Origin: Baffinella frigidus | Taxonomy: Eukaryota; Cryptophyceae; Cryptomonadales; Baffinellaceae | Direction of reading: 5' to 3' | Assembly: GCA_026770585.1 (NCBI GenBank) | Contig: MU647534.1 | Location: forward strand, 29,865-49,773 | DNA: 19,909 bases | Shown: positions 1 to 6,943 of the stretch, piece after piece | Numbering within the stretch: the stretch's first letter is position 1 | Layout of the letters: every line of letters begins with the position of its first letter | The notes under the pieces: generated by a model | Told to the model about the DNA's origin: nothing | The model's database searches: none | What the model saw: only the letters and a program-made list of their open reading frames with translations | Translations under genes and position numbers: made by a program

Positions 1-97
1 GGGGTGAGGGGTGAGGGGTGAGGGGAGGTGGGTGAGGGTTGAGGGTTGAGGAGGGACAGTTCAGGGGTGAGGGGTGAGGGGTGAGGGGTGAAGGGTA
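1..97. repeat. G-rich GGGGTGA minisatellite
   Basis: The unit GGGGTGA is repeated with variants (GAGGGTT, GGGGAGGTG). It resembles a drifted telomeric heptamer. The G-rich strand reads into the window from the left edge, which is the wrong orientation for a true left-hand chromosome end, so it is read as an interstitial minisatellite. Confidence 0.85.
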
Positions 98-384
98 ATA
101 AAAAAACTGCAAAACTGGGCTCTTTGGTGGTAGTTCAAATTCTTTTTCTACAGGTGATTAGGAGACCACGGTTTAATTTCGAATAAAAATTAACGGCTCT
201 CAGAACGAAAATGAAAAAACCCGCAGGAAGCCTGAGGGTGGGGTGCAGAGGAGTTTTGTATGATTTCATGATTTCCCCCGAATCTTCTCAAAAACTTCAG
301 CGCTTTTTTTGTGAAACAGAATTAAAAGTAGGTTCCAAAATGAGGTTTCGTGAGAAGTGGGAAACATCTTGTTCTACTTTTTTA
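98..384. other. unassigned stretch
   Basis: AT-rich sequence with no recognisable gene or element. An open frame at 211-483 runs from here into the C/B repeat that follows. It shows no protein-like composition, so it is not called. Confidence 0.5.
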
Positions 385-625
385 GTTCCTTTAGGATGTT
401 CCAGCTCCCAACTTTTGGATCACACCAGGCCCCCTAGTACAGAGGATTTGTTAGGTCCTTTAGCATTAGGCTTTAGGTTTTAATTTCTCCCAGCATGACC
501 CAACGACACGCCCTTCAGTAGCAAGGATCTGCAAAGAAAGCATTTTTGCTTTTGGACCGCACTGGGCTTTCCAGTGCAGAGGCTCGTGAAGAGGGGCTCG
601 TGAAGAGGGGATAGAGGGTGGTTCT
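385..625 (-). repeat. SINE-like repeat, C fragment plus B copy
   Basis: Positions 385-445 match family C (CAGCTCCCAAC, then ATCACACCAGGCCCCCTAG and AGAGGAT). Positions 448-625 match family B (GGTTTTAATTTCTCCCA, CAACGACACGCCCTTC, GCATTTTTGCTTTTGGA, CAGTGCAGAGGCTCGTGAAG). The same order occurs at 2026-2310. The short motif GGCTCGTGAAGAGG is duplicated at 590-615. Confidence 0.75.
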
Positions 626-1096
626 CTTGGGATGTTTGAGTTCATCTAAAAGGACCGCTATTTTTCCGTTAATTCCGATTTATTGAACAGGATTGTCGGT
701 ATCAGCCCATGCCATCCCAAGCAAGGACTGGAGTTTTCTTGCTCACCCAGATTGAGCAGAGGACTCCACCCGCTGTGGTTCAAGGGGCCGCTCCCGATTC
801 CGAATGGTCATGCAATAAGCTTGAACACCCAGAACATTGAACTCAAAATTGTCTTGTCAGGCGCGCATCCGCTAGTCCTTCAAGCGCGCCGTCCCCTTTC
901 GTCGAACCCGATATCGTTGAACCCGCACACACCAACCCCAAATAAATCGCAGGGGGAAAGGCAAGTTTTATTAAGTTGCCAAACCGACGGCACACGCAGC
1001 ATCCTAGGGGGAGAAATGATGTGTTCGAGACTCACGGCTTTGACGCCATAATCAAAACCGCCCATCCGAGGGGGAAAAACAGTTCCCCTCCAGTTT
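626..1096. other. unassigned stretch
   Basis: No repeat family from elsewhere in the window is recognised here. Open frames on both strands (683-1051 plus, 880-1065 minus) overlap and lack clear coding bias or motifs. I see no supportable gene. Confidence 0.5.
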
Positions 1097-1141
1097 TGAA
1101 AAAAGGGGTTATCGGCAACTTTTGACTGCGACGACTCTACG
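1097..1141. repeat. 45-bp dispersed repeat, copy 1
   Basis: The run from GAAAAAAGGGGTT to GCGACGACTCTACG is found again, diverged, at 3146-3191 (GAAAAAGGGGTTGTCGACAA ... GCGACTCTACG). The second copy contains the small palindrome TTGTCGACAA. Function unknown. Confidence 0.6.
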
Positions 1142-1149
1142 CCCCCCCG

Positions 1150-1205
1150 GGTTTAAGGTTTAGGGTTTAGGCTTCAGATTGTTGTTGTTGTTGTCGTCGT
1201 CCACT
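1150..1205. repeat. short telomere-like run and TTG microsatellite
   Basis: GGTTTAAGGTTTAGGGTTTAGG (1152-1172) is three TTTAGGG-like heptamers in G-rich orientation. It is followed by (TTG)5 at about 1181-1195 and GTCGTCGTC. Confidence 0.7.
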
Positions 1206-1323
1206 CGCTCCTCCTCCCGACGTCTTACCTGATGTCTTTTTCTGTCTTCTGAAGTTTTTGTAAGTTGCTGCGTGTGTTTTCTGTACGTTTTGAAGTGTAT
1301 GTTTCAAGTCCAGTGGGCATGGT

Positions 1324-1680
1324 TTAGCAGGTTTTGTCGCAGTAGTCAGAATAGTGAGTACCAAAGGTCCGGCATTTGTTGCAGAACTCCCAAAGGCGCG
1401 GAGAGTTGGGTCGTTTCTTGGATTGTTCAGGATCTGTGGCTGGGTTAGCAGGTCCTGGTTGTTGGTTTTGCTTGTTTGGGAGGGGTCTCTGTTTGATAGG
1501 GTTTAGGTCTGGCCAGGAGAAGGGGAGTTTTTGTGGGGGTATATGTAGAGCGCGTTGCTGATTAGTTGACACCTTTTGGGGGTCGACCCTCCCCCCCCCC
1601 CTTTCTCTCCTCTTCAGGAGCATTCCCCAGTCTTGTGCCGTCTCTCTCTCGGCGCTAAACTTCCAAACTCTTTTAGTCAA
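1324..1680 (-). CDS. hypothetical protein with zinc-knuckle-like C-terminus (weak)
   Basis: This 118-residue open frame is Arg-rich at the N-terminus. The middle is rich in Pro, Gln, Asn and Lys. It ends in CNKCRTFGTHYSDYC, which resembles the CCHC zinc knuckle of retroelement Gag and RNA-binding proteins. The spacing here is Cx2Cx5Hx4C, one residue longer than the classical Cx2Cx4Hx4C. No protease or reverse transcriptase lies nearby. The 5' part overlaps an imperfect foldback (1540-1805), so that region may be repeat DNA rather than coding. A donor-like AGGTAAGA (minus strand, about 1226-1233) lies downstream of the stop. It could be a relic Gag fragment, an exon, or chance; I regard it as weak. 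Confidence 0.22.
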   Translation of the reverse strand: MTKRVWKFSAERETAQDWGMLLKRRERGGGRVDPQKVSTNQQRALHIPPQKLPFSWPDLNPIKQRPLPNKQNQQPGPANPATDPEQSKKRPNSPRLWEFCNKCRTFGTHYSDYCDKTC

Positions 1681-1805
1681 CTCACCTGAAATTTACCACA
1701 GCATAAATTTCGCTGTGGTTAATTTCATACGAGTTGACTACAAGAGTTTGGAAGTCTGGAAGTTTTTCGGACCAAAAAAAGTGTCAATCAATCAGCTCTA
1801 TGGGA
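1540..1805. repeat. imperfect foldback with 24-bp inverted repeat
   Basis: CTTCCAAACTCTTTTAGTCA at 1660 (arm to 1683) pairs with the arm at 1731-1754 with one mismatch. Inside it, TTACCACAGC (1693-1702) pairs with GCTGTGGTAA-like sequence at 1712-1722. An outer, weaker pairing links TGATTAGTTGACACCTTTT (from 1558) to AAAAGTGTCAATCAATCA (from about 1778). The left arm contains a run of more than ten C. Read as a degenerate foldback element; termini not resolved. Confidence 0.6.
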
Positions 1806-1888
1806 CGTTCTTTGTGAGTAGCCTTTGGTTTCAGGTCACCAGAGTAGTTTTCTTGGCAGGTGGCAGGGGCAGTTGGATCAAGGGGATA

Positions 1889-1990
1889 GGTCCTTTAGGT
1901 CCTTTAGGTTTTGATTTCGCCCAACATATGCCAACGACACGCCCTTCCGTAGAAAGGACTGCAGAGAAAGCATTTTTGCTTTCGGATACA
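1889..1990 (-). repeat. SINE-like repeat family B
   Basis: It begins with the 9-mer tail GGTCCTTTAGGTCCTTTAGG (minus-strand 3' end). The body follows: CCCAACATATGCCAACGACA, CCCTTCCGTAGAAAGGACTG, GCATTTTTGCTTTCGGAT. It is nearly identical to the copy starting at 6128. Confidence 0.8.
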
Positions 1991-2025
1991 GTTGTTTCCC
2001 TATGGTTGGACCACCATTTTTTTTA

Positions 2026-2310
2026 GGTCCTTAAGGTTCTTCGAGCTCCCAACATAGGCGGACACTGGAACTTATCTGCAGAAAAGCCATACTTCCTTTC
2101 AGACCACATCAGGCCCCCCGGTGCAGAGGATCCTTTAGGTCCTTTAGGTTTTAAATGCTCCCAACATGGCCCAACGACACGCCTTTCCGTAGAAAAGATC
2201 CGCAGAAAAACATTTTTTGCTTTCGGATCGCATTGAGTTCTCCAGTGCAGAGGCTCGTGAAGATGGGATAGAGGGTGGTTCTCTTGGGGTGTTTGAGTTA
2301 GACCAAAAAG
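2026..2310 (-). repeat. SINE-like repeat dimer, C then B
   Basis: Positions 2026-2127 are family C (GGTTCTTCGAGCTCCCAACA, ACATCAGGCCCCCCGGTGCA). Positions 2128-2310 are family B (two 9-mers of TCCTTTAGG, CCCAACATGGCCCAACGACA, GCTTTCGGATCGCATTGAG, CAGTGCAGAGGCTCGTGAAG, GATAGAGGGTGGTTCTCTTG). B and C share a common skeleton (CTCCCAACAT, CTGCAGA, CTTTCGGATC or a near match, GTGCAGAGG) and are probably diverged members of one family. Reading frames across them on the minus strand recur in every copy and are repeat artefacts. Confidence 0.82.
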
Positions 2311-2482
2311 GTACAGACTCGCACACACACCAAACCCAAGTCAGCCGTTATGAGGCTCATGGTATCCCATGGTTGGAGCATAAGAGCTTCAGCCACGGAT
2401 ACCCCACAGGAAACACGATTCCAAAAGGTGAGATGGGTTGTGTGGGGGTGTGAGGTGAGGTCAGCCAGACACCAAAGATGAT

Positions 2483-2942
2483 TAGAGTTCCAATTCGACG
2501 GAATTTATCGAATATCGAATATTGTAGATTTCGGGACCGCGCGGATTTCACTTCGGGTCGGGGGATCTAAAAAATGGGGAAATCGCGGAGATTTTTACGT
2601 CCATCTAAAGTTTTATGATATCTTACGCATGGATTTGATGACAAGATCGCAACCCCTCACCACCCGTAAATTACACCTCAAAAAAATCCGCGCGGTCCCG
2701 AAATCTACAATACCTGTTTCGGATAGAGCTATTCGGGTAGGACTTGTCGCGTTTTCGACTTCGAGATTTGAAGATTTCAGACTTCAAAAATATCTTAAAG
2801 GTCGTAAAACGTTTTAAAACACACCGTTTCAAATCTCATGGTACAAATGAAGTCTTGAAGTCTCGAAGTCGAGAAATCGAAAACGCGACAAGTCTTACCG
2901 GAATAGCTCTACATTTCCTCAGAAGTTCGAATATCGAATAGT
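2483..2942. mobile_element. 460-bp insertion with nested inverted repeats and 9-bp flanking repeats
   Basis: The segment is flanked by identical 9-mers AAAGATGAT at 2474-2482 and 2943-2951, the form of a target-site duplication. Inside, a perfect 28-bp inverted repeat pairs 2521-2548 with 2684-2711 (core GGACCGCGCGGATTT). A second, imperfect inverted repeat of about 60 bp pairs 2725-2787 with 2849-2911 (core CTTGTCGCGTTTTCGACTTC). CGAATATCGAAT occurs near both ends (about 2510 and 2928). No transposase is present. A 9-bp duplication is typical of Mutator-like elements, but the extreme ends show only weak terminal inverted similarity, so the superfamily is not assigned. Confidence 0.6.
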
Positions 2943-2998
2943 AAAGATGATGGGGTGGAAAGGTCAGATAGAGAGGGGATGTGTAGAGCCGGATCAAA

Positions 2999-3057
2999 AG
3001 GTCCTTTAGGTCCTTGAGGTTTTAATTTCTCCCAACATGGCCCAACGACTCACAGCA
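2999..3057 (-). repeat. truncated SINE-like repeat B
   Basis: Tail AGGTCCTTTAGGTCC followed by TTTTAATTTCTCCCAACATG and GCCCAACGAC, after which similarity stops. A further tail-only fragment (TTTTAGGTCCTTTAGGTTTT) lies at 3203-3230. Confidence 0.65.
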
Positions 3058-3096
3058 GATCGTTAGGCCCTTTAGAAACAGCTATGCACTTCGTAA

Positions 3097-3125
3097 AGGG
3101 TATGAGCCTCGCAGGCTCATACCCT
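3097..3125. other. perfect hairpin
   Basis: AGGGTATGAGCCT (3097-3109) and AGGCTCATACCCT (3113-3125) are exact inverted repeats separated by CGC. A partial third copy, GGCTCATACCCT, follows at 3130-3141. It would fold strongly as RNA or a cruciform. Role unknown. Confidence 0.7.
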
Positions 3126-3590
3126 CCCTGGCTCATACCCTCCGCTGAAAAAGGGGTTGTCGACAACCCTTTTGCCTGCCGCGACTCTACGAGCTCGTAG
3201 ATCTTTTAGGTCCTTTAGGTTTTAATTACGCCGCCTCGGCACGACCCTGGGATAAATCATGAACAAGGGCTCCAATTACGGCCTCTTTTGTCCTTTATTA
3301 GTTATTAGGTTGGCGTTTTGTCGAAACCTAAAACTCTAAAACTTTGGTGCTCAAAATCACGCCAAAAGTGGCCGTACTTGGAGCCCTTGTTGGTTGTTTC
3401 AACCGCTCTATCTTATCTTCTCACATGTGTGTTTCCTGTACACTAAATGCTGTTCATTCGCATAGAAGGCTCCCAAGAAGCTCTAGAAAATTCTATCAAC
3501 ACATTCTACAATGTACTGTCAGCTTCGGGGTGTATCTACCGGTACACGTTCACTCACTGTCAACTTTAGGGTGTACTGTCAGCAGGATTT

Positions 3591-3740
3591 CATCCCGGCG
3601 AGTATTTCTGAGAAATACGATTTCGGGGATCTCCGATTCGATTTGCAACGAAAATTACTACACGGACGTGACTGAAAATGTCCGGTGTGTAGTAATTTTC
3701 GTTGCCAGGATCGTATTTCTCAGAAATACTACCCAGGATG
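3591..3740. mobile_element. foldback element family N, copy 1
   Basis: Outer arms pair GTATTTCTGAGAAATACGAT (3602-3621) with 3710-3729. Inner arms pair GCAACGAAAATTACTACAC (3645-3663) with 3687-3705. The ends are CATCCCGGCGAG and its complement-like CCCAGGATG. The element matches copy 2 at 17553-17722, in which CGGAGATCCCCGAAATCGTA and GTTGCAAATCG are shared. About 150 bp long, with no coding capacity. Target duplication not clear for this copy. Confidence 0.75.
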
Positions 3741-3794
3741 AGATTGCTGGGAACACGTTTTTATCCGAACTGCGAACACCCCCCGCATCTGAGC

Positions 3795-4460
3795 ATGGCG
3801 GCCTGGAGGCAGAGGCCGCAGAGCGCCTCCAGCGCGTCCAGGTGGGACTGGATGGATGGCTTCGGGTCGAGAGTCTTGAGCGCCTTGGGCAGATTAGTGG
3901 TCCGCGCGCCGAAGATCACGCTGCTCTCCACCAAGACCGCCGACCGCAACACACAGGACCTGCAATTCGGCCGGAGGACGTCGTCCTCAACGCGCGCTGA
4001 CTCACTGCCCGTCCTCAATGTCCCAAGTGCCACCTCCCGGGACATCCGCCGAAGTAGTCTGAGGACCTTAAGTGCGACCCCCCGGGACCAGCTCCGCCGA
4101 AGGAGTCTGGGGACCTTCGGCACAGAAGAAGGTGCAAAGCGCCGAGGTGCCCAACTCAAGTTCCAGGATCTGAGTGCGGTGACGGACGTGGACCAGCTGG
4201 CGTGGACCAGCATGGATGCAGCGGACGAGATGCAGGCCGACTCGGTACGCCTGCGCAGGCGTCAAAGCCGCGTGGAGAGCACCGAGAGCAAGGCCATGGA
4301 GCAGGCGGCCTTGCGGCACGCGGCGCGCGCCGGAGGACAGCGGCGATTGTCCGGCAGTGAGGAGCCGGACGCAGTGCGGCAAGTGTCACCCCCCCGGACC
4401 GGGTGGGACTTGGTGGGGTGCATGCCGGCGTACCGGGGGGGGCGGAGGGGGAGCATGTAG
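3795..4460 (+). CDS. hypothetical Ser/Arg-rich protein or exon
   Basis: The frame opens at ATG 3795 (context GAGCATGG) and gives 221 residues beginning MAAWRQRPQSASS. I chose this ATG because the frame upstream runs into the foldback element ending at 3740. Third codon positions are strongly G or C across the whole length, and the plus frame has the purine-first codon pattern and charged composition expected of real protein. The opposite strand shares the same third positions but reads less protein-like. There is no membrane segment. A degenerate internal repeat of about 16 residues (SATSRDIRRSSLRT, then SATPRDQLRRRSLGT) spans residues about 78-108. An acidic stretch around residues 135-155 (DVDQLAW...DAADEMQAD) is followed by an Arg/Ser/Glu-rich segment. 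The end is Gly/Arg-rich and may be intron read-through. No family recognised. Confidence 0.45.
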   Translation: MAAWRQRPQSASSASRWDWMDGFGSRVLSALGRLVVRAPKITLLSTKTADRNTQDLQFGRRTSSSTRADSLPVLNVPSATSRDIRRSSLRTLSATPRDQLRRRSLGTFGTEEGAKRRGAQLKFQDLSAVTDVDQLAWTSMDAADEMQADSVRLRRRQSRVESTESKAMEQAALRHAARAGGQRRLSGSEEPDAVRQVSPPRTGWDLVGCMPAYRGGRRGSM

Positions 4461-4670
4461 GGCGTGGTGGCTGGCCGGGACCACCTCCACCTTGGCTAGG
4501 TGCAAGCTAGGGGCGCACCAGCTCACAGATGTTCCAGCGGGCCCTCCGCCTCACATCAGGCCCCCCAGGCAGCGTGATTTTCGGCGCGCGGGCCACGAAC
4601 TTCCCCTGCAACCCCCCTGAATAATACACCACGGTATCAAATCCGGAGAAACGAGCTCGCTCGGCGCCCC
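4461..4670. other. unassigned GC-rich flank
   Basis: No gene recognised. The last bases (CTCGCTCGGCGCCCCTA, ending at 4672) match 6599-6615, where the paralogous sequence lacks the MITE that follows here. Confidence 0.5.
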
Positions 4671-4792
4671 TACAGGGGGCACTTCGCTCACAAGAAAGCG
4701 CCCCCGCCCTAGGGCCACCATAGGACCCTAGGTATAGCCCTACTGCAGGGTCCCAGGGGGTGGCGATTTCTTATGAGCGAGGTACCCCTGTA
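4671..4792. mobile_element. MITE family A, copy with TA target duplication
   Basis: The 118-bp element (4673-4790) begins CAGGGGGCACTTCGCTCACA and ends with the reverse complement of CAGGGGTACCTCGCTCATAA, flanked by TA on both sides. The interior is C-rich then G-rich around CCTAGG-containing palindromes, so the whole unit can fold into one hairpin. The sequence at 6599-6626 carries the same flanks with a single TA and no element, so TA is the duplicated target. No coding capacity. Confidence 0.9.
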
Positions 4793-5040
4793 CTCACACA
4801 CGGCAACAGCCCCTGCAGAGCGAGGCGCCTCGGTTGCCACGGGCGGGCCACGAGCCCTTGGAGGTGGCTCAAATAGTGCTCTGGGGCATTTTTGATTTCT
4901 CCTGGACCGGGGCCGGATCCGACCCCGATCCAAGGGGGAATCGAAGACCTTCCAGGGCCCTATTTCAGCCACTTGGGATGGCTGGTGGGGGGGTGGGGGG
5001 GCGGGGGGGCTGCTGCCACCGTCGAGGAGGAGCTGTCGAC
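4793..5040. other. unassigned stretch
   Basis: GC-rich sequence with a near-palindromic GGATCCGACCCCGATCC at about 4915-4931 and G-runs at 4985-5008. Open frames here continue only because the downstream CAGT array lacks stops. No gene supported. Confidence 0.4.
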
Positions 5041-5049
5041 AGGCTCAGT

Positions 5050-5080
<31 letters not shown>

Positions 5081-5520
5081 AAAGCCAGTCAGTCAGTCAG
5101 GCAGGCAGGCAGGTATGCAGGAAGCCAGTCAGTCGGTCAGTCAGGAAGCCAGTCAGGAAGTCAAAGTCAGGAAGTCAGGAAGTCAGGAAGTCAGGAAGTC
5201 AGGAAGTCAGGAAGCCAGTCAGTCAGTCAGTCAGTCAGTCAGTCAGGAAGCCAGTCAATCCGTCAGTCAGTCAGTCAGGAAGCCAGTCAGTCAGGAAGCC
5301 AGGCAGCCAGTCTGTCAGTCAGTCAGTTAGTCAGTCAGGAAGCCAGTCAGTCAGTCAGTCGGTCAGTCAGGAAGCCAGCCAGCCAGTCAGTCAGTCAGTC
5401 AGTCAGGCAGCCAGTCAGTCAGTCAGTCAGTCAGTCAGTCAGTCAGTCAGAAAGCCAGTCCAGTCAGTCAGTCAGGAAGCCAGTCAGTCAGTCAGTCAGT
5501 CAGGCAGGCAGGCAGTCTGC
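5041..5520. repeat. CAGT/CAGG tetranucleotide microsatellite
   Basis: About 480 bp of (CAGT)n interrupted by CAGG, GGAAGC and AAAGTCAGGAAG units, giving a higher-order pattern of CAGT blocks separated by CAGGAAGC. All three plus-strand frames stay open through much of it (Ser/Gln/Val/Lys/Pro repeats), which follows from a 4-bp unit without stops and is not evidence of coding. Confidence 0.95.
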
Positions 5521-5557
5521 CTCCTCCTCGGTGGGTAGGGGCGGTTGGTGCTGCTGA

Positions 5558-5685
5558 TACAGGGGTACCTCGCTCATAAGAAACGCCCACCCCCCTAGGA
5601 CCAAGGGCCCTCGGCATAGCCCCACTGTAGGGTCCTACAGCCCCACTGTAGGGCGGTGGTTTCTTATGGACGAGGTATCCCTGTA
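5558..5685. mobile_element. MITE family A
   Basis: TA-flanked element with left end CAGGGGTACCTCGCTCATAA and right end TTCTTATGGACGAGGTATCC followed by CTGTA. The centre carries an extra direct repeat (AGCCCCACTGTAGGG twice, about 5617-5653). The left flank (TTGGTGCTGCTGA) is similar to that of the copy at 13307. Confidence 0.88.
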
Positions 5686-5726
5686 GCGCGCAGGGCCTGC
5701 TCTGAGCCTGAGCGTGCTGCGGTCCG

Positions 5727-5965
5727 ATGTGATCCGAAAGGAAGCATGGCCTTTCTGCAGGATAAGTTCCGGCCACACGGTGGGCTTCGAGGGTTTCGGG
5801 ACCCCTAGATTTAGCGGTAACGTGACCCAATTTGCATTAGAAAATCTTTAAAGTTAACTACCCGCAGGGTAAGTTGACTTTTGATGAAAGGTTCGTAGTC
5901 CACCGTGTGGTGTCCGCCTATGGTGGGAGTTGAAAGAACCTGAAGGACCTCAAGGTCGATGCTTC
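5727..5965 (+). repeat. SINE-like repeat C interrupted by element G
   Basis: Positions 5727-5772 carry GATGTGATCCGAAAGGAAGC, GGCCTTTCTGCAG and GTTCCGG. After the G element, positions 5911-5965 resume at TGTCCGCCTATGGTGGGAGT and the tail GAACCTGAAGGACCTCAAGG. The uninterrupted copy at 11877 reads straight through GTTCCGGTGTCCGCC, so the break point is exact. Confidence 0.88.
5773..5910. mobile_element. MITE family G, copy 1
   Basis: A 138-bp element with ends CCACACGG and CCGTGTGG (right arm CGTAGTCCACCGTGTGG). The interior holds TCTAGATTTAG-like, AACGTGACC and AAAGTTAA blocks shared, in reverse orientation, with 10710-10846. It sits inside a C repeat. Comparison with the intact repeat leaves no duplication, or at most a 2-bp GG. 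No coding capacity. Confidence 0.88.
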
Positions 5966-6049
5966 CCAAAGCGGCCGTCACCAACTGCCCCCCCCACGGG
6001 GGTTCAGGAGGGTGACTCCCTACGCTTCTGGGGTTTCTAGGATAATCCA

Positions 6050-6071
6050 CTCACCGAGCTCGGCTCGTGAG
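6050..6071. other. small hairpin
   Basis: CTCACCGAGC TCG GCTCGTGAG forms a near-perfect 9- to 10-bp stem with a 3-nt loop. Role unknown. Confidence 0.5.
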
Positions 6072-6127
6072 GGGGGGTCCCCAGAACGCTGGGGTGCTGT
6101 GGAGAGACAGTGAGACAGCCGCATATG

Positions 6128-6350
6128 AGCCCTTTAGGTCCTCTAGGTTTTAATTGCTCCCAACATATGCCAACGACACGCCCTTCCGTAGAAAGGACTG
6201 CAGAGCACTGGCAGTCGCATGGGTGCTGCACTCGCGTTGTCGATCCTTTAGGTTCTTCGAGCTCCCAACATAGGCAGACACCGGAGCGTATCCTGCAGAA
6301 AGGCCATGCTCCCTTTCGGATCACATCAGGCCCCCCGGCGCAGAAGGATC
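6128..6350 (-). repeat. SINE-like repeats, B then C
   Basis: Positions 6128-6208 are family B (CCTTTAGGTCCTCTAGG tail, CCCAACATATGCCAACGACA). Positions 6243-6350 are family C (CCTTTAGGTTCTTCGAGCTC, CAACATAGGCAGACACCGGA, CATCAGGCCCCCCGGCGCAG). The order is opposite to that of the 2026-2310 pair. Confidence 0.82.
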
Positions 6351-6429
6351 GCGATGGTGTCATCTTCTCTTCTTTATTACTCTCGATACAGGTCCTAGGT
6401 AGGCCCGTAAGCCTTAAGTTGAGTGATTC

Positions 6430-6641
6430 CCTAGTTCATGTGCTTTGAAAGAAACGAGCCCGCCTCGGCACTATCACTTAAGTTAAGTGGCCAGTAGGCT
6501 CATACGCCCTACTGTAGGGCCCTAGGACCTGCCTAGGACCTTTTGGCGGTCAATTGTAACCGCCTCGCCACTCAAGTGATAATGTGCGCAAGCACAACCT
6601 CGCTCGGCGCCCCTACTCAGACACAGCCTCGGTGGGGTGCG
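6430..6641. other. unassigned, with MITE empty site
   Basis: TATCACTTAAGTTAAGTGG (from 6469) and CCACTCAAGTGATA (from about 6570) form a loose inverted repeat around a CTACTGTAGGGCCCTAGG core like the MITE A centre, so this may be a decayed relative. CTCGCTCGGCGCCCCTACTC at 6599-6618 is the uninterrupted counterpart of the target at 4671. Confidence 0.5.
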
Positions 6642-6698
6642 TACATGGCGGCCGTGTTGGTGCTAGTAACGGTCTACATGGCGGGCGTGTCGGTGCTA
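6642..6698. repeat. 24-bp direct repeat, two copies
   Basis: The 24-bp unit TACATGGCGG..GTG.CGGTGCTA occurs at 6642-6665 and 6675-6698 with two mismatches, at a period of 33 bp. Confidence 0.75.
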
Positions 6699-6704
6699 TT
6701 GGAG

Positions 6705-6876
6705 TACTAGTAACGGACTCTCGTGCAGGGGTACTTCGCTCATAAGAAACTCACCCCCCCCTCAGGACCACCTTAGGGCCCTAGGCATGGTCCTACTGTA
6801 GGGTCTGTAGGGTCCTATGGGGGGGCGGTTTCTGAGGGGTGATCGAGGTACCCCTGTACTAGTAACGGTCTCTCGT
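6705..6876. mobile_element. MITE family A flanked by 20-bp direct repeats
   Basis: The element runs from CAGGGGTACTTCGCTCATAA (6726) to TCGAGGTACCCCTG (6856). Its left flank is TG instead of TA, and its right flank is TA. TACTAGTAACGGACTCTCGT (6705-6724) and TACTAGTAACGGTCTCTCGT (6857-6876) flank it as direct repeats with one mismatch. This is far longer than the normal TA duplication, so it probably reflects insertion between pre-existing tandem repeats. Confidence 0.82.
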
Positions 6877-6943
6877 ACGAGCCTGGGACATCCGTAGAGA
6901 CGGTGTGTTCCCTGGTCCGCGAGGCAACCCTCTTCAAGGGTTA

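Noticed and set aside
2023-2328. Conserved peptides CWELEEPKG and EHLKPKGPKG as a protein family.
   Set aside because: They are translations of the C and B repeat tails (CCTAAAGG units) and lack consistent starts or coding bias.
5041-5520. CRISPR-like array.
   Set aside because: The unit is a 4-bp microsatellite, with no conserved 20-40 bp repeats separated by unique spacers, and the window is eukaryotic.
4834-5557. Ser/Gln-rich protein of more than 220 residues.
   Set aside because: The frames are open only because the CAGT repeat contains no stop; three frames are open in parallel.
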